Source: Liolophura sinensis (lineage: Eukaryota > Mollusca > Polyplacophora > Chitonida > Chitonidae). Taken from it: a stretch of DNA of 64,000 nucleotides. The first letter of the stretch is position 1, and each line of letters opens with the position of its first letter. Below, one piece after another: positions 55,917 through 64,000 of this stretch. A program made the position numbers and the translations under genes. The notes beneath the pieces are model-generated. The model was not told where the DNA came from, searched no databases, and worked only from the letters and a program-made list of their open reading frames with translations. Location of the stretch: positions 13,281,704 to 13,345,703 of the forward strand of contig NC_088304.1 in assembly GCF_032854445.1 (NCBI RefSeq), given 5' to 3'.

Positions 55917-56679
55917 TTACATAACAACTGTCGGCGAGAACACAAGAGCTTTAAATGGATATAACAGACAGGCAATACTCACGTAACGGAGAGATTTGTC
56001 GCAAGGGACAATATCGTGCGATATGACATTATCCAATCCAAACACATGGGCTTAGATCTCTGTATTCGTCATCAGTAGTTCAGTGATACCGCGCATTGCG
56101 CGTCGAAAGATAGCCTCAGGCTAAAGATATTCTCGTGTTTTATGTCATACAATAGATTATTTCCCACTGCCAGGGACTAGTTGTTTAAAAGTGTATTATT
56201 ATACAGCACTGCTATAAATTTGCCGATTAAACAAAATGCCGATTATAGTCTGCGTTAGGACAAGACTGGTACTTATTTACGTGTTATTCAGTGTTTATTC
56301 ACTTTTGAACAAAAGGCTCTGAAACATTGATAAAACAATACAATGAGTTCCAGCTGCCGATTCCTTAAGCCAATTTAAAGATTAAGCAAAAAGGTTGAAA
56401 TCAGATTTAAACTCTTAAGTTTAAACAATAAAGATTAAAATCTTATGGGACACCTCTTACGTAAAAACAAATTTAGCCGCATAACCTATGGCGCCTTAAA
56501 GGTTTTCTATGCTGTCTTTACTCTGTATTTATTCGACTCCTAATGAACCAAATCTACATTACCATGTAAATGAGCCCGACACAAGTTTGCTAAAGGGCTT
56601 TAAAACGGAACTGTTATGGCTAATTTGCGCACACTTTGTAGAACATACCGAAGGAATAGACTTATTACGCGAAAACAGA

Positions 56680-57560
56680 AGACTTATTCTGAGGTGTTAT
56701 AAAATGATCGGTGAGTTTCGTCTGACATTTCGGGACTGTGTTTACAAATATGACAGACGCAGTCGGGCAGAAAGGGTGACATCCGCCAACTGGAAGTGGT
56801 TTGCCAAAGGTCAGTGATTTACACGAGTCACTCTTAAAACTTATCGCCATTGATGGTAAAAAATCAAAGAAATAAATAAATATTACGAGAGACAACAGCA
56901 GCTAACAAGAAGAAATAGAAGTGAGAGTTAAATTGTCGATAAATAAATAAATATCATTTAGAACATATCAGTGAGATAAAACATACGCTTTACCCCTCCA
57001 AACCAGACCAACCTGGAAATCTTCACGGCAACACTATTTGCCAAGCTTGTCATGTTATTACATCGTAATTACAACAATCTCATTGATTATTATTTGTAAG
57101 TGAATAACATGAATCTGTTGGGAAATGACATCTAGACATTAGTGCCCCAGAGCGAGGCAGTGTGCTCTGCGACCGGAAGTCAGCAAATTCTATTCGCCGC
57201 CAGCTCTCCCAGGAAAGACAGCTCTTGCTGTAGCTTTTTCATCAACGCGTCCCTCAAGGCCTGAGGCCGCTCTGGTAGCCGCGTGGACCTGTCTGTAGAA
57301 CAGACTAATCGGTACTGATTTAACCCGATTAACCAGTCGATCGATACTAATTGATTTCAAAGGAATCTATTTCAGGGCGAATCAACCGGAATTCCCACGG
57401 CTTCCAATTTTTAGGTTACATGGCTGGATTTCGATTAGACGATTTATCGCACGGTATGAGGTTGACTTTATAGAATAAACAGGGAAGGGACAAAGGATCG
57501 TTTTAAAACTGACACGACTGACGGACTTCTGTAGGTTTCATAGACCTGGCATCAATGTAT
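56680..57560. repeat. Tandem array, unit 5 (right end, degenerate)
   Basis: A decayed module e (56,690-56,870; the minus peptide retains LTFGKPLPV against LGKSLPVL, and the donor GT is changed to GC), then a good module f with flanks (57,000-57,420). A segment at 57,690-58,020 matches unit 0's 35,440-35,700. The array match fades after about 57,560. Confidence 0.75.
57140..57420 (-). other. Module f, best-preserved copy, possible terminal exon
   Basis: On minus a frame reads CSTDRSTRLPERPQALRDAL, then MKKLQQELSFLGELAANRIC and a TGA. Equivalent frames with the TGA at the same place exist at 54,400-54,600, where the variant ALRDELMKEMQ occurs. In units 2 and 3 the frame stops 14 codons earlier. 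A second frame (QVHAATGAASGLEGRADERD) is also open in several copies. The charged helical pattern is suggestive, but with two competing frames I cannot say which, if either, is coding. Confidence 0.25.
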
Positions 57561-57689
57561 ATGTGACAATGGCTGCTCAACTTCCGTTTGCCATTTATTG
57601 GCTTGTAGCATAATGATCCAGCTGGACTTGGTGATAAATCTTTCGGGAGCTGACGTTGCTTTAACTATATACTACTGACAATTAGGTCT

Positions 57690-58016
57690 GTGTCTGGTGT
57701 TGCCAGAGAACTCATTAGACAGATCCCGAAAACTGGCGACGCCATTTTTATCGATGGTGTACTCAGTGACTTCCACTCCCTATCATCGGAACACACCGAG
57801 TTACTCCATCCGCCCTTTGTTATATCTTCAATCTTTCCGGCAATAAATATGCTTCCCGGAATTTTTGCTCTGGTGTGTTTAATTCGCCAAGTGTGGGAAG
57901 GTTTTGTACATCTGCTGCCAAACTGTGGGTTTTTTTGTTGTTGTCGTTGCTGTTGTTGTTTTTTAGAAAGTGCTGGGAATCTTAAGGACGGACTCATCTT
58001 CCGGAACAGTGACTGA
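57690..58016 (+). other. Segment shared by array units 0 and 5
   Basis: Open on both strands for about 108 codons here. The matching piece at 35,440-35,700 is open for only part. Shared words: tcggaacacaccgagt, tccggaacagtgactgac against ttccggtacattgcactgac. A pyrimidine-rich stretch ending ttgttgttttttag at 57,966 looks like a 3' splice site. No domain recognised. Confidence 0.3.
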
Positions 58017-58226
58017 CTGGTGACCTGCTCATTATGCCGGAAATTGCCTTACCGAATGATCCAACAGGCCAGTGGAGAATTTCATACAAAACAAATTCGG
58101 AAACTGCATAGGCCTACTGGATGTGACATGCAAACGGAACACTCCAAGTCAGCTACAGGGAAAGGTCACCCGACTTGTAGCCTGGGCACTCTCACGAGAC
58201 AGACTTAATTTCGTCGTTGTTTACTA

Positions 58227-58227
<1 letters not shown>

Positions 58228-58267
<40 letters not shown>
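58228..58267. repeat. (AT)n microsatellite
   Basis: Twenty AT dinucleotides directly upstream of the 33-bp minisatellite. Confidence 0.97.
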
Positions 58268-58269
<2 letters not shown>

Positions 58270-58284
58270 ACTACAGCAAGGTGC

Positions 58285-58845
58285 AATGCGATAATATGGG
58301 GTGATGTGACTGAGCAATTTTGTTATGGAGTGGAGTAATGTGACTGTGTGGTGTGTTCTTGAGTGGGGTAATGTGACTGAGGTGTGTTATGGGTGGGTGA
58401 TGTGACTGGGTTGTGTGTTACGGAGTGGGGTGATGTGACTGTGTGGTGTGTTATGGAGTGGGGTGATGTGACTGGGTTGTGTGTTATACACTGGGATGAT
58501 ATGACTGGGTGGTGTATTATACGGTGGAGTGATTCCACTAAGTGATGTGTTATACGGTGGAGTGATGTGACTAGGTAGTGTGTTATACAGGGGGATGATA
58601 TGACTGGGTGGTGTGTTATACGGTGGAGTGATGTGACGAGGTGGTGTGTTCTACAGTGGGGTGATTTGACTGGTTGGTATGTTCTACAGTGAGATGATAG
58701 AACTGAGTGATGTGTTATCTGGTGTAGTGACTGGACGGTGGGGTGATATGACTGGACGGGGTGTTATACGGTGGAGTGATGTGATTGGACGATGTGTTAT
58801 ACGGTGGGGTGATTTGACTAGGTAGTGTGTTATACGGTGACAGTT
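58285..58845. repeat. 33-bp minisatellite, about 17 units
   Basis: Units of the form ggtgatgtgactgggtgg + tgtgttatacggtgg, varying at a few positions and occasionally shortened. The minus frame at 58,323-58,538 is an 11-residue Thr/His/Pro/Ser repeat produced by the 33-bp period; it closes where units lose bases. Confidence 0.93.
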
Positions 58846-59451
58846 TTGTATCGGTTACATTGATATCAGTGCTTGTGGTTTAAAACGCTCTTTGCGCGAT
58901 ATTGACATCCTTTTACAGTAATGCACTGATCGACTGAAAGAAATGATTCATTGAGCGAATGGTAATCTATAATTCAATATCTATACTTAGAGAGAGAGTG
59001 ACCTATCGTATATGTGACTTAATTGATGGTTAATGTCTTGTGACTTTCTGGACGACTCATCAATGGTAATTCATGCTACTACACACACTGACACCAATTT
59101 CCAAGCCATCTATAACAGTGTCATTGGATAGCCCGTCATGTATTGCACTGACGCCTATTGAAAAGACAGAACTTTTATCATGTAAACGTTTGCCAAGATT
59201 GTCATGAACTTGTTCATTGATATATGCTTGCTTGTTGGCTTGGTGTTCTGCGCTTTTCTCAGGACGTATTGAGTTTTTAAATGCGTTACTAAGAAATGGA
59301 AATATTTATTTAAATATAGATATACTCTGAGTTCACCCCCACTGTACCAGAAAAGCATAGATTGGTGGATGCTTGGTGGTGAATATGTAGCACTATCAGA
59401 GAGAACACAGGACATTTATCTGGGGTGGATTCCGCGAAAACATTCCGCGAA
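58846..59451. other. Unannotated sequence
   Basis: Nothing recognisable apart from short frames. Confidence 0.4.
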
Positions 59452-59655
59452 GTGGTTAGCGCGCCAGCGAGGCGCAATGACCCAGGCGCTCTCACCTATA
59501 TGCGGCAAGTTCATGGTGGATTCCTCTTCGGTCGAAGGTGGGAAGGTAGGTCAGAAGCCTGCGGATAGTCGTGGGTTTCTCCGTGGCTCTGCCAGGTTTC
59601 CTCCCATTATAATACTGGCCGCCGTCGTATAAGTGAAATATTCTTGAATACGGCT
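59452..59655 (+). mobile_element. SINE family A, diverged, 3' tail lost
   Basis: Head from agtggttagcgcgccagcg, body and core diverged (gtgggtttctccgtggctct), 3' part gtataagtgaaatattcttg. It ends at gaatacggct without the usual tail. Confidence 0.88.
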
Positions 59656-60097
59656 AATGTGGTACTTTGTACGATGTTTTGAGAAGGTAAAACCTTGGCC
59701 GGTACAGAATTTTTATCAAAGTGTGACGTAATTGCACATATAACAGTGACGTCACTTGTTACTCGTAACACAAAAACAAGTTGGTCAATTTCTCTTTTGT
59801 CGATTTATAAAATGGACACAAAAGATGTAGTAGTTTAATATGTTTTTGCTACCAACGTATAAAGCATTCATAATTTTGTTGGAGGGATAAGTTAAATGAT
59901 CTATAGCAAGATTATTAATAAATATCTAAATCAGTCATCATAAGATATTTTAATTCCAAGGTTACAAGATAAATGTTAATCCAACCGTTGTAATATTATT
60001 TTGTTGCATCTTGTAAAATCAATTTGACCTTGAAGTTGTTTTTGCACAAAATTACTGAATTACAGGAAATGAGTGCTATTGGGATTTATAGAAATCT
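59656..60097. other. Unannotated sequence
   Basis: AT-rich with no frame recognised. Confidence 0.4.
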
Positions 60098-60234
60098 GGC
60101 CCAGTTTCACAAAGATGTCGTACATGTCAGATGTTCGCATATATAGAACAAAGGTACGGGAATAGTGACGTACAGAATCTAGTGTGACAAATGTACGATA
60201 AAAAAAAATGTCGCCGCTTTGTGAAAGTGGATCC
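60098..60234. mobile_element. Small MITE-like element, about 137 bp
   Basis: The left end ggcccagtttcacaaagatg and the reverse complement of the right end ggatccactttcacaaagcg share TTTCACAAAG and adjacent bases, giving imperfect terminal inverted repeats. The interior has tacgta/tacg words on both sides. I recall similar short elements as common in marine invertebrates. Confidence 0.6.
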
Positions 60235-60254
60235 ACAGCTCTGTATCTTAGCGA

Positions 60255-60550
60255 GTGAGTGAGTGAGTGAGTGCTTGGGGTTTAACGTCATACTCAACAA
60301 TTTTTCAGTCATATGACGACGAAGGAATCATTAGGGTGCATGTACGTGTAATGTGCCTCCTTGTTGCAGGACGGATTTCCACCGCTCTTTTATTTAGTGC
60401 TGCTTCACTGAGACGACTCACCGAAGGCAAGTAAGCCGCCCCGCCTCAGCCATTATACTGATACGGGTCAACCAGTGGTTGCACTATCCCCTTCATGCTG
60501 AACGCCAAGCGAGGAAGTTACAACTTCCTCTTTTAAAGTCTTAGGTGTGA
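60255..60550 (-). mobile_element. SINE family B, head missing, with target-site duplication
   Basis: Minus strand, tail to cttttaaagtcttaggtgtga, then stops before the tRNA-like head. Perfect tgtatcttagcga repeats at 60,242-60,254 and 60,551-60,563. It is very similar to the full copy at 53,256 across the shared part, so both are probably recent. Confidence 0.96.
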
Positions 60551-60582
60551 TGTATCTTAGCGAAGATACGAAAGTAAAAGCA

Positions 60583-60882
60583 TCAAATGTATTCTGCTCT
60601 AGCTGTGGTCAGTGGTAGTGAAAAGCCACTCAATTTTTTAACTTCCATTTCCACCTTATACAAATAGTGCGTGATTGGAGCGCCATCTGGTGAGGCAATA
60701 TCGATCTTAGCCTCAACTGAGGTAAACAGCCCTGAGAAAGTGACACGTGACATGTGCCGACGTCTCGTGTTAATTTCGGTGGAATCGTGAAAAACTGTGA
60801 TCTGGAAAGAGGTTGGAGAGGGAACAGATGGATGTAGACCAGGTATGCCTACGAACAGCTGTGCTTCTATTGAGGGTCTCAA
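60583..60882 (-). CDS. Exon-like minus-strand frame, product unrecognised
   Basis: A 99-codon frame. After an AG at about 60,862 (agaagcacag) it reads LFVGIPGLHPSVPSPTSF, then ITVFHDSTEINTRR, VTFSGLFTSVEAKIDIASPD, HYLYKVEMEVKKLSG and a stop after TTARAEYI. The alternation of hydrophobic and polar residues suggests a beta-rich domain, and the composition is more protein-like than most frames here. No catalytic motif or membrane segment is seen and I do not recognise the family. It could be a terminal exon on minus or part of an unrecognised mobile element. Confidence 0.35.
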   Translation of the reverse strand: MRPSIEAQLFVGIPGLHPSVPSPTSFQITVFHDSTEINTRRRHMSRVTFSGLFTSVEAKIDIASPDGAPITHYLYKVEMEVKKLSGFSLPLTTARAEYI

Positions 60883-62247
60883 TTATTGAACATTTCTCGT
60901 CCGGAGAACACGGCTTAAAAACTAATGTGATGATGTGATGAAAGCCACGGCGCCAGCTTGGATCATTTATTAATTTTACCCAGGGGCTAATAAAATATAA
61001 GGTTACAGATTGCTGTGTTCCATACTCCTTACAGCGCACGCGCCGCTCTCTACGATCACTTTACATCACTGCCACAACTTGACAGACTTGACCTTAATTT
61101 AAAGCCTGTGCGACACACGTAGGCTTGCTTAGGCTTAACCTCAAGACTGGTGTCCTCGCGATTAATCAGTATTCAGCCATGAAATTGTTTCAGGCGTTGG
61201 TTAGAATCGTGCTGTGAATACTTTACTTAAAAGTAAACTCATGTGTATAAAGTATTTCTTAAAAGCAAAACGTTGACAGTTTATGTATTTTCTGACATCA
61301 CTTCCTGTCTCATCACCGTGAACTCAGTGACTTCAGCGCTGTTTATGCTAGATCCGTACAAAATTTGCTGGTGGTGGCAATGATGTAGAGCAAACGTAAA
61401 GATCGGCGCATACGCTGTAAGGAGTATGCCATATGGCAAGCGGCTTTCAGCCTGGTAACTTCGTGATCAGAGTTAACAGCGGTGCAACTTGAAGAGAATA
61501 CCGTGGGCAGGGACTTGTGATCCTGCCATACGCCTATATGATATGATGTGACTGTCTGTGCTTGAACACAGGGTGTCATAGCTGAGTCATTCATGGCTGT
61601 CCCTATTTCATTCCCGACAAGCATCACTCACGTGACCAATCGAAATTTGAATCAAGCGCAATTACGAGCTCATGCGCAATTACGAGCTCATGCGCAATTA
61701 CGATGCTCTCTCATTGATTAAGGCGTATTTGGTCTCCGTCCAAAATTGTTCTTCGCAAATTACCTAATCGATTTACGAAATGTAGACATGAATTTCGAAA
61801 AAGCTCCTTCAAGTTACATTGAACAACCAACCTTTCTACTACAGGTCCCAGTGAACTGAGGGATTAGAGGTAAATGTTGTATTAGCAAACATTCGCCGGG
61901 GACTCCTGGCAATGCCATGCTGTAGTCAGTCACTTTCGTTACCATAATGGACACGAGTTAATCTAATGTAAAAATGATGCCATGTTTGCTGTTTAGAATC
62001 AATACAGTGTGAGGATCGGATATCCAGCTGGATGAAGAAAAATTATTGGTCAGCATGCATGTTACGTGTTAGTTCAGACTCCACACACAACACAACTCAT
62101 TTTGTTCTTCTTTCTCTTTATAGTTCTCTAACTACTTTTACCGAATCCTTAATTATTCGTTTATAAACAATTAGTAGTTTTATAAAAGGGAAAAAACAAT
62201 CTTTGGGACTATTTGGGGCTAAATGATTAACTGTTGAATTTTTGTTA
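60883..62247. other. Unannotated sequence with an inverted repeat
   Basis: A 94-codon minus frame (61,343-61,627) is not recognised. An imperfect inverted repeat (about 61,010-61,085 against 61,360-61,435) and an 18-bp tandem repeat at 61,656-61,702 are the only structures I can see. Confidence 0.4.
61656..61702. repeat. 18-bp tandem repeat, 2.6 units
   Basis: gcgcaattacgagctcat at 61,656 and 61,674, then a partial unit. Each unit contains atgcgcaat. Confidence 0.95.
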
Positions 62248-62425
62248 TTCATTTATTTATTTATTTGATTGGTGTTCTATGCTGTACTCAAGAATATTTC
62301 ACTTATACGACGGTGGCCAGCATTATGGTGGGTGGAAACTGAGCAGAGCCCGGGGGGAAAACCAACACCCATCCGCAGGTTGCTGGAAACCTTTCTCACG
62401 TGCAGCCGGAGAGGAAGCCAGCATG
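62248..62425 (-). mobile_element. SINE family A, 5'-truncated, with target-site duplication
   Basis: Minus strand from the (ttta)n tail to gaggaagccagcat. Perfect gaatttttgtta repeats at 62,236-62,247 and 62,426-62,437. Confidence 0.96.
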
Positions 62426-62437
62426 GAATTTTTGTTA

Positions 62438-63519
62438 GAGGAGTTGCAATTGGTCGTAGTGTTGATTCAGTACGGTACTGGGACGTTAGAGAACAGGGAC
62501 TGAATCCCCAAAGACATTCCGGCTTAAGTCAAATTTGAAATACAATCTTAAAGCTTATTTTTCGGTTTTAAAAAGTAAAATTTTGTCAACCTCATTTAAT
62601 GTTATATTAAGGCAAATGTATCCAAAATTCTACTTTCAGTACCAAAAACTGAGCGTTTTGGAAAGATTTTAAATTTTGACCGAAGTCAGAAATGGCTTTG
62701 TGAATCGGTCGCAGAGCAATGTTTTGTTCTTAGTTTCAGACTGATTGCTGTACACGGAAACTCCAATGATTACAGTTCTTTAACAAGCAACCATATCTGC
62801 ACATAGAATGAATCCAAATGCTGAACGTGGTGTACATTTTAGCCACTTTGCATGCTGACTGAATCGCCGTGCCTTACGTTTCTACCTCAAACCAGCTTTA
62901 CTATACAAAAAAGGATATTTCTATGACAAGGAATGACTCTTGACCAAGCGAGAAGTTCACACAGATGCATTAAAATATATAATTCCTAATTTAAAATTTT
63001 CTTGTTAGTCGCTCAACTTCTGACTTGAATAACGTTTCATTCCAGGCGCACATTTCCGTGCCATCCTTACCATGGGTGAGATTTCATGTAGACTCATAAC
63101 TCTTTAACACCGAAAAACGATTCACACTGAACGCCTATACCCAATTTCTTATCATGAGCCGTAACGAATCCCTCTACATGTCGACTCGGTCTGCATGTTT
63201 ATTTCACGGTTGATTGCTTTTACTTAAATCACTCTTGACTCATGTGTAATTCCTTAATCTATATTATTCATGGTCCATGCAAGATTGCTTCACCAAAACT
63301 ATTCTTGGTTCACAAAAGGACTCCTTTACCTAAATTATTCATCGATTCTGAGTGATTCCTCAGCCGTTATTGTTGCCTTCCCTACCAATATAGCATTACA
63401 CTTTGAGCTTAATCAGCGGATAAACCTGTCTGAAAGTTCTCCAGCTATTTGCCAATGTCTGATGACTTACCCGTGGAACGGCAATTTCTTTTACCAATAA
63501 AACTGACCAGTTTGAATCT
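62438..63519. other. Unannotated sequence, partly a decayed tandem repeat
   Basis: At 63,212-63,360 four stretches of about 35 bp share a ttcctt/tgctt, acctaaat/attattc, cttgg/ctcatg pattern. The 76-codon frame there is probably a product of this low-complexity pattern. Confidence 0.35.
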
Positions 63520-63800
63520 GAATGGATGAATGAATGAATGATTGCTTAGGGTTTAACATCGTTCTTAGCAATTTTTCAGTGTTATGACGACGAGGAGTCA
63601 TTAGGTTTGTGTTCATATATTGTGTGTTCTTGTGGCAGGGCGGCCAAAGTATTACACTGAAGTATCATACCAAGGCACATACATGAAACCACACCCAGTT
63701 ACATTATACTGACACCAGGTCAGTCAATCCTGTTTCCTCGCTCTACCCTGTTAGTGCTGAGCGCCAACAAGGTAACAAGAATTGCAACGATTTACACAGG
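63520..63800 (-). mobile_element. SINE family C, head missing
   Basis: Minus strand: the (atga)n tail and gcttagggtttaacatcgtt 3' end resemble family B. The body (tacattatactgacaccagg, tcagtcaatcctgtttcctc) matches 25,420-25,520 and the reverse complement of 27,360-27,440. Confidence 0.8.
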
Positions 63801-63837
63801 TTCTCCCCAAATTCGAGGTGGGCTTTCAAATTAATTT

Positions 63838-64000
63838 TACTTATTGATTTATTTGATTGGTGTTTTACGCCTACCCAAGAATATTTCTCGTATACGACGG
63901 CGGCCAGCATTATGGCGGGAGGAAACCCACGACCATCCGCAGGTTGCTTCCAGGCCTTCCCACGTAGGGCCTGAGAGAGCTTTGAATAATGTGAAATATT
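63838..64000 (-). mobile_element. SINE family A, reaching the window end
   Basis: Minus strand: tail, gattggtgttttacgcc, a shortened core (gggaggaaacccacgacc), body to cccacgtagggcctgagag at about 63,976. The remaining bases are not clearly SINE. Confidence 0.88.

Larger units (their letters stand above)
53680..56680. repeat. Tandem array, unit 4
   Basis: Modules d (to about 53,910), e (53,960-54,235), f (54,390-54,610), j (54,620-55,200, with g deleted as in unit 1), k (55,398-55,660), b with both E-box and CCAAT (55,860-55,985), a short c remnant (56,095-56,190) and h (56,215-56,600). Confidence 0.9.

Overview
This is a window of animal nuclear DNA, most likely from a marine mollusc (gastropod or bivalve). 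That placement is an inference. It rests on about two dozen copies of a tRNA-headed SINE whose core (TGGGTTT, CCCCGGG, CCGGTTTCCTCCCACCA) I recall from eumetazoan and especially molluscan SINEs (Nin-DC-like), and on a second tRNA-headed SINE ending in GTACGACGTTAAACCCCAAGCACTCACTC. The DNA is AT-rich. It has no operons, rRNA genes, CRISPR arrays or long uninterrupted coding regions; the longest open frames are about 180 codons. I find no complete conventional gene. The coding-like material is exon-sized, broken or part of mobile elements.

Layout. 0-9 kb: unrecognised DNA with old local duplications (0.85-1.56 kb against 3.3-4.56 kb), SINE pieces and a 48-bp minisatellite. 9-24 kb: several inverted-repeat (MITE-like) elements, a 1.1-kb element with 220-bp inverted arms, and many SINEs. 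About 24.07-24.43 kb: a TATA box followed by a short frame with a strong signal peptide. 25-29 kb: SINEs, a 260-bp CATA/CATC microsatellite and a diverged outlying copy of the main repeat. 31.0-33.2 kb: a two-exon, frameshifted coding remnant with recognisable splice sites and a perfect 21-bp hairpin.

34.1-57.5 kb: the main structure, a tandem array of diverged units of about 3.5-4.8 kb (six counting partial end copies). A decayed Ty3/gypsy-class retroelement interrupts it at 36.4-40.64 kb, and that element carries a second reverse transcriptase and a SINE piece inside it. Four array units hold a 147-148 bp putative exon on the minus strand with a membrane-segment-like product and consensus splice sites. 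Five copies hold a module with CACGTG and/or CCAAT motifs. Several SINEs sit in one unit and are absent at the matching place in the others, so their empty sites can be read directly.

57.5-64 kb: a 33-bp minisatellite, a small MITE, SINEs, one minus-strand exon-like frame (60.6-60.9 kb) and unrecognised sequence.
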